Below, piece by piece: positions 17,776 to 28,847 of a stretch of DNA of 64,000 nucleotides (positions are counted from its first letter, which is position 1; every line of letters starts with the position of its first letter). Source of the DNA: Ectopseudomonas chengduensis (lineage in GTDB: Bacteria > Pseudomonadota > Gammaproteobacteria > Pseudomonadales > Pseudomonadaceae); the NCBI RefSeq assembly GCF_900102635.1, contig NZ_FMZQ01000004.1, positions 62,001 to 126,000 on the forward strand, written 5' to 3'. The notes under the pieces were generated by a model. It had not been told where the DNA came from and did not search any database. It worked only from the letters and a program-made list of their open reading frames with translations. Position numbers and translations under genes: made by a program.

Positions 17776-19074
17776 TCAGTTCAGGTAAGGGGACCAAGAA
17801 GGCTCTCGAACTTCGCCTTGAGCGGTAGGAAGAGGGAGCCTCACGCGTCCATTGGTGGACGCCAACATCAAGACTCCCCGGCCCTGCTGGCGGGTGGCGT
17901 AGATTAGCATGGTGCCATTGGGCGCAACAGTGGGCGACTCATCCAAACTTGTGTCTGAAAGTATGCGCAAACGGTTGGTTTCCAGATCCTGTGCAGCCAC
18001 CTTGAACACGGTGAAGCCATCCTGACGATGAATCATCACCAGGGTCTTCTCATCAGCCGACAATTTCGGGTTGGCGTTGTAGTTACCGACGAAGGTCACT
18101 CGCTCCACAGCCCCGCTATTGATGTTGGTCTTGTAGATCTGCGGACGACCCGCACGATCCGAGGTGAAGTAAAGGGTCTGACCATCCTTACCCCAGAAGG
18201 GTTCGGTATCGATGGCGTAATGGTTGGTAATGCGCCGCATCTGCCGGCTGCCCATGTCCATCACGTAGATTTCCGGGTTGCCATCGCGCGACAGCACGAA
18301 GGCCAGACGGTTGCCATCCGGCGACCAGGCCGGCGCGCCATTGAGGCCTTCGAAGTTGGTGATCTGCTCGCGACGCCCGGTGTCGATGTGCTGCACGAAG
18401 ATGCGCGGGCGACGCTGCTCGAACGACACGTAAGCGATACGGCGGCCATCCGGCGCGAACGACGGCGACAGGATCGGCTCGCGCGATTGCAGCAAGGTCA
18501 CCGCACGGGCACCGTCGTAGTCGGAGCGCTGCAGGGTGTAACGGGTGTTGCTGGTGCCCATGCGCTCGGCAGTGACATACAGCAGGCGCGTAGAGAATGC
18601 CCCCTTGACGCCGGTGAGCTTCTCGAACGACTGGTCGGCGATATGGTGAGCCATGTCGCGCAACTGATCGGTGCCACCACCGACATTGCCGGTCATGACC
18701 TGCTGCTCGGTACTGACGTTGAACAGCGCGTACTGAATCTGCAAGCGGCCACCATTGGGCACGATGTTGCCGACCAGCACGTACTGCGCGCCGAGCGCTT
18801 TCCAGTCGCGGTAGATGACTTCGCTGGCCTGGGTCGGCAGGCTGATCATGTTCTGCCGCGGGATCGGTTCGAAGTAGCCGGAGTTGCGCAGGTCGTTGCC
18901 GATGATCTGCGACATGTCTTCAGGCAGTATCGAACCACCCTGCCAGCCGAACGGCACGACAGCAATGGGTGTGGCGCGGTCAGCGCCCTGGGAGATCACC
19001 AGCGGGTCGGCCGCCTGGACGCTACCGACCAGCATGACCAGCCCCAACAGGGCGATACGAATCAGGTTGTTCAC
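17776..19074 (-). CDS. tolB: Tol-Pal system protein TolB
   Basis: A 432-residue periplasmic beta-propeller that binds Pal and TolA. The signal peptide ends SVQA. Repeats of the type [15 protein letters not shown] and [14 protein letters not shown] form the six-blade propeller (about residues 160-430). A GTG start ([10 protein letters not shown]) is preferred: GGAGG lies 10 bp upstream, whereas an in-frame TTG three codons earlier nearly abuts it. The gene begins 5 bp after the tolA stop. Confidence 0.95.
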   Translation of the reverse strand: MNNLIRIALLGLVMLVGSVQAADPLVISQGADRATPIAVVPFGWQGGSILPEDMSQIIGNDLRNSGYFEPIPRQNMISLPTQASEVIYRDWKALGAQYVLVGNIVPNGGRLQIQYALFNVSTEQQVMTGNVGGGTDQLRDMAHHIADQSFEKLTGVKGAFSTRLLYVTAERMGTSNTRYTLQRSDYDGARAVTLLQSREPILSPSFAPDGRRIAYVSFEQRRPRIFVQHIDTGRREQITNFEGLNGAPAWSPDGNRLAFVLSRDGNPEIYVMDMGSRQMRRITNHYAIDTEPFWGKDGQTLYFTSDRAGRPQIYKTNINSGAVERVTFVGNYNANPKLSADEKTLVMIHRQDGFTVFKVAAQDLETNRLRILSDTSLDESPTVAPNGTMLIYATRQQGRGVLMLASTNGRVRLPLPTAQGEVREPSWSPYLN

Positions 19075-19079
19075 AGAGC

Positions 19080-20024
19080 TCAATCCTCCGGTTTGAAAAT
19101 AACGCGTCGCTGCCTGTACATACGGTCGAAGGTAGCGCGATCCAATTGTTGCATCTCGGGAATACGCCCGACGTTACGTACAGCTGCAACGGCCGAGTTG
19201 TCGAACGGTGCATCGCCACTGGAGCGCGATACGCTGGCGTTGGTCACGGTGCCATCGGGCAGCATCTGAATCAGCAACTCGACGCTCATGCCTCGACGCG
19301 CCGACATCGGCCGCTGCCAGTTCTCGGTAATCAGCTTGATGATCAGATCATCGAGGTTGCCGGCAACCTGGTCACCATGGGTCTCGGCCAGCGCCTGCTG
19401 GTTCTGCACATTGTCCGACAGCAGTTCGGCCAGCGCTGCCGCCTTCTGATCCTCGGCGGCCTTGCGCCGTGCATCCTCGGCGGCTTTCTTCTTCGCAGCT
19501 TCGGCGGCTGCCGCTTTTTTCTTGGCCTCTTCTGCAGCGGCCTTCTTCTTGGCCTCTTCAGCGGCTTTCTTCTTCGCCTCTTCCTCGGCGCGCTTCTTGG
19601 CGATATCCGCCTGACGTTTCTGCTCGGCGGCCTTATCGGCCTCGGCTTTCTTCGCCGCCTCGGCCTTTCGAGCCTCTTCGGCCTGCTTTTGTTCCTCGGC
19701 TTTCTTGGCTGCGGCTACCTTCTGCGCTTCGGCCTGGGCCTGCTTCTGCTCCTCGGCTTTCTTCTGTTCCAGCCTTTCGGTCTCGAACTGTGGCGCCGAG
19801 GTCTTCTGCGCCTCGCCTGCAACCTTTTGCGTAGTCTGCGTAGTGGCCTGGCTCTGTGACTGCAACTGATACAGCGTAGCCTGCACCACTGGACGCGCCG
19901 GTGGCAGCTCCGGGGTGAAGGCGAAGCTGACGAACAGCATGGCGAACATCAGGACATGCAGACCCACCGCCCAAACCACGGGCCAGAAGTAGCTTTCCGA
20001 TTGCGAACGCTCGGTTTGCTGCAT
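19080..20024 (-). CDS. tolA: Tol-Pal system protein TolA
   Basis: A 314-residue inner-membrane protein spanning the periplasm to transduce proton-motive force from TolQR to Pal. Domain I is a membrane helix at residues 13-33. Domain II (about 60-190) is Ala/Lys/Glu-rich helix with [18 protein letters not shown] repeats. Domain III (about 215-314) is the globular end that binds TolB, colicins and phage proteins. Its start shares one base with the tolR stop. Confidence 0.96.
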   Translation of the reverse strand: MQQTERSQSESYFWPVVWAVGLHVLMFAMLFVSFAFTPELPPARPVVQATLYQLQSQSQATTQTTQKVAGEAQKTSAPQFETERLEQKKAEEQKQAQAEAQKVAAAKKAEEQKQAEEARKAEAAKKAEADKAAEQKRQADIAKKRAEEEAKKKAAEEAKKKAAAEEAKKKAAAAEAAKKKAAEDARRKAAEDQKAAALAELLSDNVQNQQALAETHGDQVAGNLDDLIIKLITENWQRPMSARRGMSVELLIQMLPDGTVTNASVSRSSGDAPFDNSAVAAVRNVGRIPEMQQLDRATFDRMYRQRRVIFKPED

Positions 20025-20476
20025 CAGGGAGCCTCGGTAATCAGTCCGACGTTACCCACGTCGGCCTGCTGCAGACCGCCCATGGCCGACATCACGGTGC
20101 CGTAATCGACCGTGCGATCACCGCGCACGAACACCTGCACCTGCTTACCCTGACGACGGTTCTCGGCAATGATCGCCGACACGGCCTGAGTCATCTGCTC
20201 GAGGGTCGAGGCCCGCTCCTGCTCGGTGTCGACGTCGACCTCGCTGCCCATGTTCCAGTAGTAGGTCTTGTCGGCCTTGATGGAGATGGTCAGTACCTGC
20301 GCGTCGTTGTCCTGCGGCAGCGCTTCACTGCTGACCTTGGGCAGATCGACCTTGACGCCCTGATTGAGCATCGGCGCGGTGACCATGAAGATGACCAGCA
20401 GTACCAACATCACGTCGATGTAGGGCACCACGTTCATCTCGGCGACCGGTTTGCGTCTGTTGCGAATTCTCGCCAT
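20024..20476 (-). CDS. tolR: Tol-Pal system protein TolR
   Basis: A 150-residue ExbD/TolR-family protein of the proton channel complex. A single membrane helix at about residues 17-38 contains the essential proton-carrying Asp in VPYIDVMLVLLVIFM, and a periplasmic domain follows. It is translationally coupled to tolA through a TGATG junction and follows tolQ. Confidence 0.97.
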   Translation of the reverse strand: MARIRNRRKPVAEMNVVPYIDVMLVLLVIFMVTAPMLNQGVKVDLPKVSSEALPQDNDAQVLTISIKADKTYYWNMGSEVDVDTEQERASTLEQMTQAVSAIIAENRRQGKQVQVFVRGDRTVDYGTVMSAMGGLQQADVGNVGLITEAP

Positions 20477-20503
20477 GGTTAAAACCTGTCCTCTTCGCTC
20501 GCC

Positions 20504-21199
20504 TTAGTCTTCCGAGGTGTGCACTTTGCGGTGCAGGATGGCCTGGAACTCGTCGGCGAAGGTGTAGTAACGACCGATCAGCATCTCGCTGCGGGCAGAG
20601 AAACGGTTGTAGGCGATGACCGCCGGAATCGCCGCAAACAGGCCGATGGCAGTAGCGATCAGCGCTTCGGCAATACCCGGTGCCACGGTAGCCAGCGTGG
20701 CTTGCTGCACCTGGGCCAAGCCGCGGAAGGAGTTCATGATGCCCCATACGGTACCGAACAGGCCGATGTACGGGCTGGTGGAGCCGACGGTGGCGAGAAA
20801 CGGCAGCGCGGTTTCCAGCTTCTCTTCCTCGCGGGAAATGGCCACGCGCATGGCACGCGCCACGCCGTCCATCACCGCATCCGGGTCGACGCCCTGCTGC
20901 TGACGCAGACGGGAGAATTCCTTGAAGCCGGCACGGAAGATCTGCTCCAGACCGGAATCCGGATCGGGGTTGCTGCCGGCCTGGCGATACAGTTTGGACA
21001 GGTCGATGCCGGACCAGAAGCGATCTTCGAAGTTGTCCAGCGCACGCTTGGCGGCGCGAATGGCATTGCTGCGCTGGAAGATCATCACCCAGGAAATGAC
21101 CGAGGCGGCCACCAGGGTCAGCATCACCAACTGAACCAACAGACTGGCGCTACTGATCAGACTCCACATCGACATATGGTCAACGGCGTTAGCTTCCAC
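20504..21199 (-). CDS. tolQ: Tol-Pal system protein TolQ
   Basis: A 231-residue MotA/TolQ/ExbB proton channel protein. Three membrane helices are visible: residues 14-38, then two in the second half around TVGSTSPYIGLFGTVWGIM and EALIATAIGLFAAIPAV, both characteristic. With TolR it energises TolA during constriction. It starts 2 bp after ybgC, in the canonical order ybgC-tolQRAB-pal-cpoB. Confidence 0.97.
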   Translation of the reverse strand: MEANAVDHMSMWSLISSASLLVQLVMLTLVAASVISWVMIFQRSNAIRAAKRALDNFEDRFWSGIDLSKLYRQAGSNPDPDSGLEQIFRAGFKEFSRLRQQQGVDPDAVMDGVARAMRVAISREEEKLETALPFLATVGSTSPYIGLFGTVWGIMNSFRGLAQVQQATLATVAPGIAEALIATAIGLFAAIPAVIAYNRFSARSEMLIGRYYTFADEFQAILHRKVHTSED

Positions 21200-21201
21200 G
21201 C

Positions 21202-21654
21202 TTACTCTCCTGCTGCAATTAGACCCGGCGCCTGCGTCCCAGCGAACGCGTGTCGCAGGGTTTCGGGGATAGCCCGGGGTTTCAAGTTGTCGGCGCGCAC
21301 ACAGGCCACCAGAAACTGCCCTTCGCAGAGCAGCACATCATCCGTAGCCCGCCTGACCTGTTGACGAAAGCGCAGGCTGGCACGGTTCAATTCGATCACA
21401 TCGGCGCTGATCACCAGTTCGTCATCCAGGCGCGCCGGCGCGTGATAACGCGCCTCAGCAGAATGCACGACGAACAACAGGCCCTCACCGGCAAGCGTCG
21501 ACTGGGCATAACCCAGCTCACGCAGACGCTCGGTGCGAGCCCGCTCCATGAATTTGAGGTAGTTGACGTAGTAGACGATGCCGCCCGCATCGGTATCTTC
21601 GTAATAGACCCGGCAGTGGTGGCTGAACGGCTGGACTCCGTTTTGCGCGCGCAT
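21202..21654 (-). CDS. ybgC: Acyl-CoA thioester hydrolase YbgC
   Basis: A 150-residue hot-dog thioesterase acting on acyl-CoA or acyl-ACP and linked to phospholipid metabolism. The active-site segment is [20 protein letters not shown] with its conserved Asp, and the tail resembles the family. First gene of the tol cluster, beginning 53 bp after the ruvB stop. Confidence 0.95.
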   Translation of the reverse strand: MRAQNGVQPFSHHCRVYYEDTDAGGIVYYVNYLKFMERARTERLRELGYAQSTLAGEGLLFVVHSAEARYHAPARLDDELVISADVIELNRASLRFRQQVRRATDDVLLCEGQFLVACVRADNLKPRAIPETLRHAFAGTQAPGLIAAGE

Positions 21655-21707
21655 ACTCTAGTCCCCGGCCTGCTGCTTGCCAATCCGGGCTGGTAACAAT
21701 TTTTTCG

Positions 21708-22760
21708 TCATTCGTCACCTGCCGCGAAAAGATCGCCAGCGACCTGCTCGCCAGCGCGCTTGGGAATATTCAGCCCGAAGTGCAGGTAGGCATGGCGAGT
21801 GACCACACGTCCGCGCGGCGTGCGCATCATGTAACCCTGCTGAATCAGATACGGCTCGAGCACATCCTCGATGGTATGGCGCTCCTCACCTATCGCCGCC
21901 GCCAGGCTGTCGAGCCCTACCGGGCCGCCATCAAACTTCTCGATCATGGCTAGCAGCAGGCGGCGGTCGGAATGATCGAAACCGCGCTCGTCGACATCCA
22001 GCAGATTCAACGCCTGATCGGCGGTCAGCTGCGTGATATGGCCGTTACCGCGCACTTCGGCAAAGTCGCGCACACGACGCAACAGGCGGTTGGCAATACG
22101 CGGCGTACCACGCGCACGACGGGCAATCTCAAAAGCACCCTTGGCCTCGATGGGCAGGCCGAGAATCCCAGCTGAGCGCGAGACGATGGTGGCCAGGTCG
22201 TCGATACCGTAGAACTCCAGGCGCTGGACGATACCGAAGCGGTCGCGCAGCGGATTGGTCAGCATGCCGGCACGGGTGGTGGCGCCAACCAGGGTGAAGG
22301 GTGGCAGATCCAGCTTGATCGAGCGGGCCGCCGGGCCCTCGCCGATCATGATGTCGAGCTGGAAGTCTTCCATGGCCGGATACAGGACTTCCTCGACTAC
22401 CGGCGAAAGACGGTGAATTTCGTCGATGAACAGTACATCGCCGCTTTCCAGGTTGGTCAGCAGCGCAGCCAGATCACCCGGTCGCTCAAGCACCGGGCCG
22501 GAAGTGCTCTTGATCGAGCTGCCCATTTCTTCGGCGATGATATGGGCCAGGGTGGTCTTACCCAGGCCCGGTGGGCCGAAGATCAGCGTATGGTCGAGTG
22601 CTTCCACCCTGCCCCGCGCAGCCTGGATGAACAGCGCCATCTGTTCGCGCACGACGGGCTGACCGATGTAGTCGGCCAGCCGCAACGGGCGAATGGCCCG
22701 GTCCTGCTGCTCGTCGCGCTCACGTGGGCTGGCGGTAATCAGGCGATCGGCTTCGATCAT
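21708..22760 (-). CDS. ruvB: Holliday junction helicase RuvB
   Basis: A 350-residue AAA+ motor driving branch migration of Holliday junctions with RuvA. Walker [10 protein letters not shown] and Walker B IDEIHRLS are present, as are the sensor region GATTRAG and the C-terminal winged helix with [12 protein letters not shown]. The ATG at MIEADRL is preferred to an adjacent in-frame TTG. It lies 13 bp downstream of ruvA. Confidence 0.97.
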   Translation of the reverse strand: MIEADRLITASPRERDEQQDRAIRPLRLADYIGQPVVREQMALFIQAARGRVEALDHTLIFGPPGLGKTTLAHIIAEEMGSSIKSTSGPVLERPGDLAALLTNLESGDVLFIDEIHRLSPVVEEVLYPAMEDFQLDIMIGEGPAARSIKLDLPPFTLVGATTRAGMLTNPLRDRFGIVQRLEFYGIDDLATIVSRSAGILGLPIEAKGAFEIARRARGTPRIANRLLRRVRDFAEVRGNGHITQLTADQALNLLDVDERGFDHSDRRLLLAMIEKFDGGPVGLDSLAAAIGEERHTIEDVLEPYLIQQGYMMRTPRGRVVTRHAYLHFGLNIPKRAGEQVAGDLFAAGDE

Positions 22761-22773
22761 CAATAAGGTTCCA

Positions 22774-23379
22774 CTAAACCATGCCGCGCAGCGCGCGTCG
22801 GATCAAATCTTCACTGCTCATACCATCCTCCTTGACGGCGGCAACTGCTCGGCTGGCCTCCTGCGGCTTGTAGCCAAGGGATATCAGGGCACTGACGGCA
22901 TCATTCTCCGCGCTTGAGACTGCCTGAGCCAGTTGAGGTTCCACCACCAAAGGCGCAATGGACGGTATCGACTCCCAGGCCTTGAAACGATCCTTGAGCT
23001 CGACCAGCAGACGCTCGGCGGTTTTCTTGCCCACTCCAGGTACCTTGACCAGCGCCGCCGTGTCCTGGGCCTGCACGCAGCGCACCAGCTCATCGACCTC
23101 CAGCCCCGACATCAGCGCCAACGCCAGCTTGGGGCCGACGCCATTGAGGCGAATCAGCTCGCGAAACAGTTCACGCTCGCGCTTTTCGAAGAAGCCATAC
23201 AGCAGATGCGCATCTTCACGCACCACCAAGTGAGCGTGCAGGGTTACCGGTTCGCCCACCGCAGGCAGACGATAAAGGGTCGTCATCGGTACTTCCAGCT
23301 CATAACCGACGCCATTCACATCCAGAAGCAAATGCGGCGGCTGCTTCTCCGCCAGAGTGCCGCGCAAACGTCCGATCAC
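22774..23379 (-). CDS. ruvA: Holliday junction complex protein RuvA
   Basis: A 201-residue tetrameric junction-binding protein that loads RuvB. The N-terminal OB fold ([12 protein letters not shown]) is followed by two helix-hairpin-helix motifs ([15 protein letters not shown] and [15 protein letters not shown]) and the C-terminal RuvB-binding domain ending at GMV. Two tandem GTG codons can start it; the second gives the usual length and an 8-bp spacing from AGGA. Confidence 0.96.
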   Translation of the reverse strand: MIGRLRGTLAEKQPPHLLLDVNGVGYELEVPMTTLYRLPAVGEPVTLHAHLVVREDAHLLYGFFEKRERELFRELIRLNGVGPKLALALMSGLEVDELVRCVQAQDTAALVKVPGVGKKTAERLLVELKDRFKAWESIPSIAPLVVEPQLAQAVSSAENDAVSALISLGYKPQEASRAVAAVKEDGMSSEDLIRRALRGMV

Positions 23380-23400
23380 CACTGTTTTCCTTTAATCCGA

Positions 23401-23925
23401 TTACAAACGAAGACGGCCGCCACGCCGCTTGGCGCCGGCAAGCCCGTGGGGAATGAGACTCTGCCTGTGATGGGCATGACACAGAGCGATGCCCAGGGCG
23501 TCGGAGGCGTCGATCTGCGGTTTCTGCACCAGCTTGAGCAGATGCATGACCATCATCTGTACCTGCTGCTTGTCCGCCGCACCGGTGCCGACCACGGCCT
23601 GCTTGACCTGGGTCGCGGTGTACTCGCTGACTTCCAGCCCCGCCTCCACCGCTGCGACGATGGCCGCGCCACGCGCCTGCCCCAGCTTGAGCGCCGAATC
23701 GGCATTGCGCGCCATGAACACCTGCTCGATACCCATGGTCACCGGACCATGGGTGCGAATCACCTCGCTGACTCCGCGAAAGACGATTTGCAGACGCTCG
23801 GCCAAAGGACCGTTGCCGGTACGAATGCAGCCCGAGGCCACGTACTCGCAACCGCGCCCGGTATCACGCACCACGCCATAGCCGGTAATACGCGAACCCG
23901 GGTCGATGCCTAGAATCAGGGTCAT
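23401..23925 (-). CDS. ruvC: Holliday junction endonuclease RuvC
   Basis: A 174-residue RNase H-fold resolvase cutting Holliday junctions symmetrically. Catalytic acidic residues appear in ILGIDPGSR (Asp7), MGIEQVFMA (Glu) and [12 protein letters not shown] (the Asp pair). It begins the ruvCAB block, 21 bp before ruvA. Confidence 0.97.
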   Translation of the reverse strand: MTLILGIDPGSRITGYGVVRDTGRGCEYVASGCIRTGNGPLAERLQIVFRGVSEVIRTHGPVTMGIEQVFMARNADSALKLGQARGAAIVAAVEAGLEVSEYTATQVKQAVVGTGAADKQQVQMMVMHLLKLVQKPQIDASDALGIALCHAHHRQSLIPHGLAGAKRRGGRLRL

Positions 23926-24006
23926 ATCAGCAACTGTCTATTTATCCAGTTGGCGAGTATACGGGGCGCCCTCGTCGACGTCATCCGCCAGCCGGTCAGC
24001 CTGACG

Positions 24007-24040
24007 AAAAAAGCCGGAAGCGCTGTGCAGCGCTTCCGGC
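24007..24040 (-). terminator. Terminator after yebC/pmpR
   Basis: GCCGGAAGCGCTG pairs with CAGCGCTTCCGGC around a 2-base loop; read on the minus strand it is followed by six T. It separates pmpR from ruvC. Confidence 0.85.
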
Positions 24041-24050
24041 CTTCTCATTC

Positions 24051-24103
24051 GTAGGGCAGGTGCAACCCGCCATCATAAGCTTGGCGGGGTTCCCCCGCCC
24101 TAC
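24051..24103. repeat. Palindromic intergenic repeat
   Basis: Nested inverted repeat: outer arms GTAGGGC and GCCCTAC, inner arms AACCCGCCA and TGGCGGGGTT. Resembles a second family of short Pseudomonas-type palindromes, distinct from those at 473 and 61249. Confidence 0.65.
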
Positions 24104-24135
24104 AAAACCGCCCCATATTGGATGGGGCTACAGCC

Positions 24136-24885
24136 TCAGCCGAGCTGTTCCATGATCTCGTCAGCGACTTCAGCGTTGTGATAGACGTTCTGCACGTCAT
24201 CCAGGTCTTCGAGCATATCGATCAGTTTGAACACCTTCTGCGCCGTTTCCAGATCGGCAATCGGCGCGCTGATCGAGGGGATCATGGCGATTTCCGCTTC
24301 CTCGGCCTTGAAACCAGCAGCGCTCAGTGCTTCGTTGACGGCATGGAACTCGGTGAAGCTGGTCGACACCAGGGCCGAACCGTCCTCTCCCATTTCCACA
24401 TCGTCGGCACCGGCTTCCAGCGCTGCCTCCATCAGGGCATCTTCATCGACACCCGGCGCGAAGCTGATCTGCCCCTTGCGCTCGAACATGTAGGCAACCG
24501 AACCATCGGTGCCGAGGTTGCCGCCGCACTTGGTGAAGGCATGACGCACTTCGGCTGCGGTACGGTTGCGGTTGTCGGTCATCACCTCGACGATGATCGC
24601 CACGCCGCTCGGCGCATAGCCTTCGTAGCTGAACTCGACGACGTTGTCGGCTTCGTTGTTGCCGGCGCCGCGGGCGATGGCGCGGTCGATCACGTCACGC
24701 GACATGTTGTTGGTCAGTGCCTTGTCCACGGCCAGGCGCAGACGCGGGTTGTCCGCCGAAACCGGACCACCATGCTTGGCCGCGACCGTCAGCTCACGGA
24801 TCAGCTTGGTGAAGATCTTGCCGCGCTTGGCGTCCTGACGCCCCTTGCGGTGCTTGATGTTGGCCCATTTGGAATGACCAGCCAT
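24136..24885 (-). CDS. YebC/PmpR-family protein
   Basis: A 249-residue member of the YebC family, opening with the invariant [15 protein letters not shown] and carrying [17 protein letters not shown]. In P. aeruginosa the homologue PmpR represses the quinolone-signal regulator pqsR. Other members of the wider family are reported to relieve ribosome stalling at proline runs, so a translational role is equally possible. It lies between aspS and ruvC with its own terminator. Confidence 0.93.
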   Translation of the reverse strand: MAGHSKWANIKHRKGRQDAKRGKIFTKLIRELTVAAKHGGPVSADNPRLRLAVDKALTNNMSRDVIDRAIARGAGNNEADNVVEFSYEGYAPSGVAIIVEVMTDNRNRTAAEVRHAFTKCGGNLGTDGSVAYMFERKGQISFAPGVDEDALMEAALEAGADDVEMGEDGSALVSTSFTEFHAVNEALSAAGFKAEEAEIAMIPSISAPIADLETAQKVFKLIDMLEDLDDVQNVYHNAEVADEIMEQLG

Positions 24886-24955
24886 AACTCACTCCATCTA
24901 TAAGGTTTCACAATTGCAGGGGCGTAAGCACTTGAGTCTCTCCACCCCATAACGA

Positions 24956-24980
24956 AGAAGCCTGGGATCTCCAGGCTTCT
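24956..24980 (-). terminator. Terminator after aspS
   Basis: AGAAGCCTGG pairs with CCAGGCTTCT around GATCT, 10 bp beyond the aspS stop. Confidence 0.7.
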
Positions 24981-24989
24981 TTTGCAGGC

Positions 24990-26765
24990 TTATTCGGCCT
25001 TGGGTTGCTCGCGCAGGCGGATGTGCAGCTCGCGCAGCGACTTGGCGTCCACCACACCCGGCGCCTGAGTCATGACGCAGGCCGCGCTCTGGGTTTTCGG
25101 GAAGGCGATCACTTCTCGGATCGACGAAGCACCGGTCATCAGCATCACCAGACGATCGAGGCCGAAGGCCAGGCCACCATGGGGCGGCGCGCCGTATTTC
25201 AGCGCATCGAGCAGGAAGCCGAACTTCTCCTGCTGCTCTTCTTCGCTGATGCCGAGCACACGGAAAACGGTCTGCTGCATGGCCTTGTCGTGAATACGGA
25301 TCGAACCGCCACCCAGTTCGGTGCCGTTGAGCACCATGTCATAGGCGCGCGACAGCGCGGCAGCCGGGTTGGCCTCCAGCTCTTCGGGGCTGCAGCTCGG
25401 CGAAGTGAACGGGTGGTGCATGGCGGTCAGGCTGCCGTCGTCGTTCTCCTCGAACATCGGGAAGTCGACGACCCACAGCGGTGCCCACTCGCAAGTCAGC
25501 AGGTTGAGGTCATGGCCCAGCTTGATGCGCAGCGCGCCCAGGGCCTCGCTGACGATCTTGGCCTTGTCGGCGCCGAAGAACACGATATCGCCGTCGACAG
25601 CGCCAACGCGGTCGAGGATGACGTTGATGTTGTCCAGCGGGATGTTCTTGACGATCGGCGACTGCAAACCATCAACGCCGGCAGCACGCTCGTTGACCTT
25701 GATATAGGCCAGGCCCTTGGCACCGTAGATGCCGACGAACTTGGTGTAGTCGTCGATCTGCTTGCGCGGCATGCTCGCCCCGCCCGGCACGCGCAGCGCG
25801 GTCACGCGGCATTTCGGGTCGTTGGCAGGTCCCGCGAAGACCTTGAATTCGACGTCCTTGAGCTGATCTTCCACATCGACCAGCTCCAGCGGGATACGCA
25901 GGTCCGGCTTGTCCGAACCGAAGCGGCGCATGGCTTCGGCCAGGGTCATGTGCGGCAGTTCGCCGAACTCGACATCGAGCACTTCCTTGAACAGGTTGCG
26001 CACCATGGTCTCGGTGATGTCCATGATGTCTTTTTCATCGAGGAAGCTGGTCTCGATGTCGATCTGGGTGAACTCCGGCTGACGGTCGGCGCGCAGGTCC
26101 TCGTCGCGGAAGCACTTGGCGATCTGGTAGTAGCGGTCGAAGCCGGCGACCATCAGCAGTTGCTTGAACAGCTGCGGCGACTGCGGCAGGGCGAAGAAGC
26201 TGCCAGCGTGGGTGCGGCTCGGCACCAGATAGTCGCGCGCACCTTCCGGGGTGGCGCGGGTCAGGATTGGGGTTTCCACGTCGAGGAAACCGTTGTCGTC
26301 GAGGTAGCGACGGATACTGCTGGTGATGCGCGAACGCAGTTTCAGCTTCTCGGCCATTTCCGGGCGACGCAGGTCGATGAAGCGATAGCGCAGGCGGGTT
26401 TCTTCACCAACGTCGGTGTATTCATTGAGCGGGAACGGTGGGGTTTCCGCTTCGTTGAGCACTTCCAGTTCATAGCCCAGCACTTCGATGGCACCGGACG
26501 CCATGTTCGGGTTGACCGCACCGGCCGGACGCAGGCGAACCTTGCCGGTGATCTTCACCACGTATTCGCTGCGCACGCGGTCGGCCTTGGCGAAGGTCTC
26601 GGCACGATCAGGATCGAATACCACCTGGGCCAGGCCTTCACGATCACGGATATCGAGGAAGATCACCCCGCCATGGTCACGGCGACGATGTACCCAGCCG
26701 CAAAGGGTGATTTCCTGGCCATCCAGGCTCTCGTTCAACTGGCCGCAATAGTGGCTGCGCATCAT
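24990..26765 (-). CDS. aspS: Aspartyl-tRNA synthetase (probably non-discriminating)
   Basis: A 591-residue class II synthetase. The N-terminal OB fold reads the anticodon; class II motifs appear as RFRYIDLRRP-like ([14 protein letters not shown]), [14 protein letters not shown] and [13 protein letters not shown] bacterial GAD insertion lies between motifs 2 and 3. The P. aeruginosa enzyme is known to charge tRNA-Asn as well as tRNA-Asp, with later amidation; this close homologue probably does too. Tandem ATGs open the gene; the first gives the family length. Confidence 0.97.
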   Translation of the reverse strand: MMRSHYCGQLNESLDGQEITLCGWVHRRRDHGGVIFLDIRDREGLAQVVFDPDRAETFAKADRVRSEYVVKITGKVRLRPAGAVNPNMASGAIEVLGYELEVLNEAETPPFPLNEYTDVGEETRLRYRFIDLRRPEMAEKLKLRSRITSSIRRYLDDNGFLDVETPILTRATPEGARDYLVPSRTHAGSFFALPQSPQLFKQLLMVAGFDRYYQIAKCFRDEDLRADRQPEFTQIDIETSFLDEKDIMDITETMVRNLFKEVLDVEFGELPHMTLAEAMRRFGSDKPDLRIPLELVDVEDQLKDVEFKVFAGPANDPKCRVTALRVPGGASMPRKQIDDYTKFVGIYGAKGLAYIKVNERAAGVDGLQSPIVKNIPLDNINVILDRVGAVDGDIVFFGADKAKIVSEALGALRIKLGHDLNLLTCEWAPLWVVDFPMFEENDDGSLTAMHHPFTSPSCSPEELEANPAAALSRAYDMVLNGTELGGGSIRIHDKAMQQTVFRVLGISEEEQQEKFGFLLDALKYGAPPHGGLAFGLDRLVMLMTGASSIREVIAFPKTQSAACVMTQAPGVVDAKSLRELHIRLREQPKAE

Positions 26766-26963
26766 GATCGTGTTTCGCTTCTCTAAGGTCTTGGATAGGT
26801 CAGGCAGCCCCCAACGCCCTGGGCAGGAGCCACACCACAGCGAACGTCCAACCGTACGCCGCGCTTCGATAAAGAGCGGGATTATATAGCGTAAATCGTC
26901 ATGACGCAGCCGCTCGGCAGATGCCTTCTATAATGAACAGCGCCTCCTGCCTGGAGAACGACC

Positions 26964-28082
26964 ATGGCCCAACCCCATCGCAGCGACCTGTCCAGCGATC
27001 TGCTGGAAGATTTCCGCCTCGACGCCGCCGAGCAGTTTCCCCGCTGCGAGCAACTGCTGATCGAACTGGAACGAGCGCCAAAGAGCTCGGAACGGCTGCG
27101 CGAGCTGTTTCGCCTGATCCATACGCTCAAGGGCAATCTTAGTTACGTCGGGCTCAACGAACTGATGCCGTTGCCACAAGCCATGGAGGACGTACTCGAC
27201 GCCCTGCGCTCGGGGCACCTGACCTTCGACAGCCTGCTCGGAGACATACTGCTGCTCAGCCTCGACCATCTGCGCGCCCAGATCGCTCAGGCACTGGGTG
27301 GCGCCGACCCAGCCCCGGATAGCACGCAGGTCAGCCAGCTGTGCAACGCGCTGCAGGCGCTGGCCATAACGCCGAATGAGCGACAGACCAAGGTACGACT
27401 CGAGCTGCTGCAGCAGATGGACCCCAGCACTCGCCTGCAACTCACCGAAGAAGCGCAACCAAGCCGCATCGAAGCGCTGCTGGCACGCCACGCGATCGTG
27501 GTCCAGCCCGATCTGCAGTTCTTTTGTGCACTGACCGAGGCCGCCGAACAGCGCTCCCCCTACTGGCGAGGCCGCAACCTGCGCCTGCTGGAACTGGCAC
27601 TGAGCATCAATGCAGCGGGCGGCTACGCGGAACAGCCGGAGCAACTGGCGGCCGCAGTCTGCCTGCATGACCTCGGCATGGCCTTCCTGCCGCTGGAGCT
27701 TCTGCACAAGCAAAGCCATTTCAGCCGCGAAGAACGCCGCATGATGCAAGGCCACCCGCGCCTGGCCAGCGACCTGCTCAAACGCATGCCTGACTGGTCG
27801 GCGGCGATGGAGATCATCATGCAGCACCAGGAACATGCCGATGGCTCTGGCTACCCCAAAGGCCTGAGCGAAAGGGAGATAGCCCCAGGCGCACTGATCC
27901 TGCATATCGTCGACACCTTTGACGCAAGGACCCATGAACGCGCGCATCAGACATTGAGCAAACGCCCATTGCTACGCGCCATCCTTGAAATCAACAACCT
28001 TGCCGGCCAGCAATTCAGCGCCCATTGGGTGGAGGTATTCAATCGCACCCTGCAGCAGCAGCCGGGACTGGCGCACGGCTGA
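26964..28082 (+). CDS. HPt / HD-GYP fusion protein, putative c-di-GMP phosphodiesterase
   Basis: A 372-residue two-domain signalling protein. Residues 15-110 form a histidine phosphotransfer domain with LIHTLKGNLSYVG, phosphoacceptor His53. A linker leads to an HD-GYP domain (about 195-355) with HDLGM (His235-Asp236) and HQEHADGSGYPKGL, the motif set of c-di-GMP phosphodiesterases; the usual Lys of HDxGK is Met. A phosphorelay probably controls its output. No receiver or kinase is adjacent. The gene is divergent from aspS. Confidence 0.85.
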   Translation: MAQPHRSDLSSDLLEDFRLDAAEQFPRCEQLLIELERAPKSSERLRELFRLIHTLKGNLSYVGLNELMPLPQAMEDVLDALRSGHLTFDSLLGDILLLSLDHLRAQIAQALGGADPAPDSTQVSQLCNALQALAITPNERQTKVRLELLQQMDPSTRLQLTEEAQPSRIEALLARHAIVVQPDLQFFCALTEAAEQRSPYWRGRNLRLLELALSINAAGGYAEQPEQLAAAVCLHDLGMAFLPLELLHKQSHFSREERRMMQGHPRLASDLLKRMPDWSAAMEIIMQHQEHADGSGYPKGLSEREIAPGALILHIVDTFDARTHERAHQTLSKRPLLRAILEINNLAGQQFSAHWVEVFNRTLQQQPGLAHG

Positions 28083-28280
28083 GCGGGCATTGCACCACGC
28101 ACCGGACTGACGCCGCGCCAGGGCCGGGATTTATTGGCCGCAAATGAACCGTCCGCTATCAATAGCCTCTAAACATCGCTTTCATTGATATAAGCCAGGA
28201 TCATCCCGACGCCCTGCGTGTTAGGCTCTCACCAACACTGCGGGATAAACACCCTGGGCTCACCTGAAAGGAGAAAAACC

Positions 28281-28751
28281 ATGGAAATCAATATCGGAAT
28301 CGCCGAACAGGATCGCGCCACCATCGCCGAAGGCCTCTCGCGCCTTCTGGCCGACACCTACACCCTGTACCTGAAGACCCATAACTTCCACTGGAACGTC
28401 ACCGGTCCGATGTTCAACACCCTGCACCTGATGTTCGAAGGCCAGTACACCGAACTGGCGCTGGCGGTTGATGCAATCGCCGAACGAATCCGTGCACTGG
28501 GCTTCCCGGCGCCAGGCACCTACGCCGCCTACGCCCGCCTGTCCTCGATCAAGGAAGAGGAAGGCGTACCCAGCGCCGACGAAATGATCAAACTACTGGT
28601 GCAAGGCCAAGAGGCCGTCGTACGCACTGCGCGCGGTATTTTCCCGCTGCTGGACAAGGTCAGCGACGAGCCGACTGCCGACCTGCTGACCCAACGCATG
28701 CAGGTGCACGAGAAAACCGCCTGGATGCTGCGTAGCCTGCTCGCTGTTTGA
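28281..28751 (+). CDS. dps: Dps/ferritin-like DNA-binding stress protein
   Basis: A 156-residue Dps-family protein forming dodecamers that oxidise and store iron and protect DNA. The ferroxidase motif reads [23 protein letters not shown], with the His and acidic ligands in place. The N-terminus is short, without an obvious Lys-rich DNA-binding tail. GAAAGGAG lies just before the MEINIGIAE start. It stands alone, with a terminator after it. Confidence 0.93.
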   Translation: MEINIGIAEQDRATIAEGLSRLLADTYTLYLKTHNFHWNVTGPMFNTLHLMFEGQYTELALAVDAIAERIRALGFPAPGTYAAYARLSSIKEEEGVPSADEMIKLLVQGQEAVVRTARGIFPLLDKVSDEPTADLLTQRMQVHEKTAWMLRSLLAV

Positions 28752-28760
28752 GACGCTCAG

Positions 28761-28782
28761 AGGCCCGGTGATCCGGGCCTTT
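28761..28782 (+). terminator. Terminator after dps
   Basis: AGGCCCGG pairs with CCGGGCCT around a 4-base loop, followed by a short T stretch. Confidence 0.7.
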
Positions 28783-28847
28783 CCATTAGGCATGCAGCCT
28801 CGCCCTGATCTATGCTCTGGCCATTCGCCATTGAGTTTCCGACACCC

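Noticed and set aside
18028..19269. A 413-codon plus-strand open frame
   Set aside because: Antisense to tolB and the end of tolA.
19440..19780. Repetitive GCC/CTTCTT tract that could suggest a tandem repeat or CRISPR
   Set aside because: It encodes the Ala/Lys/Glu helical domain II of TolA; irregular units, no spacers.
25005..26786. A 593-codon open frame on the plus strand
   Set aside because: It lies entirely antisense to aspS; its length reflects high GC third positions, and its sequence has no domain features.
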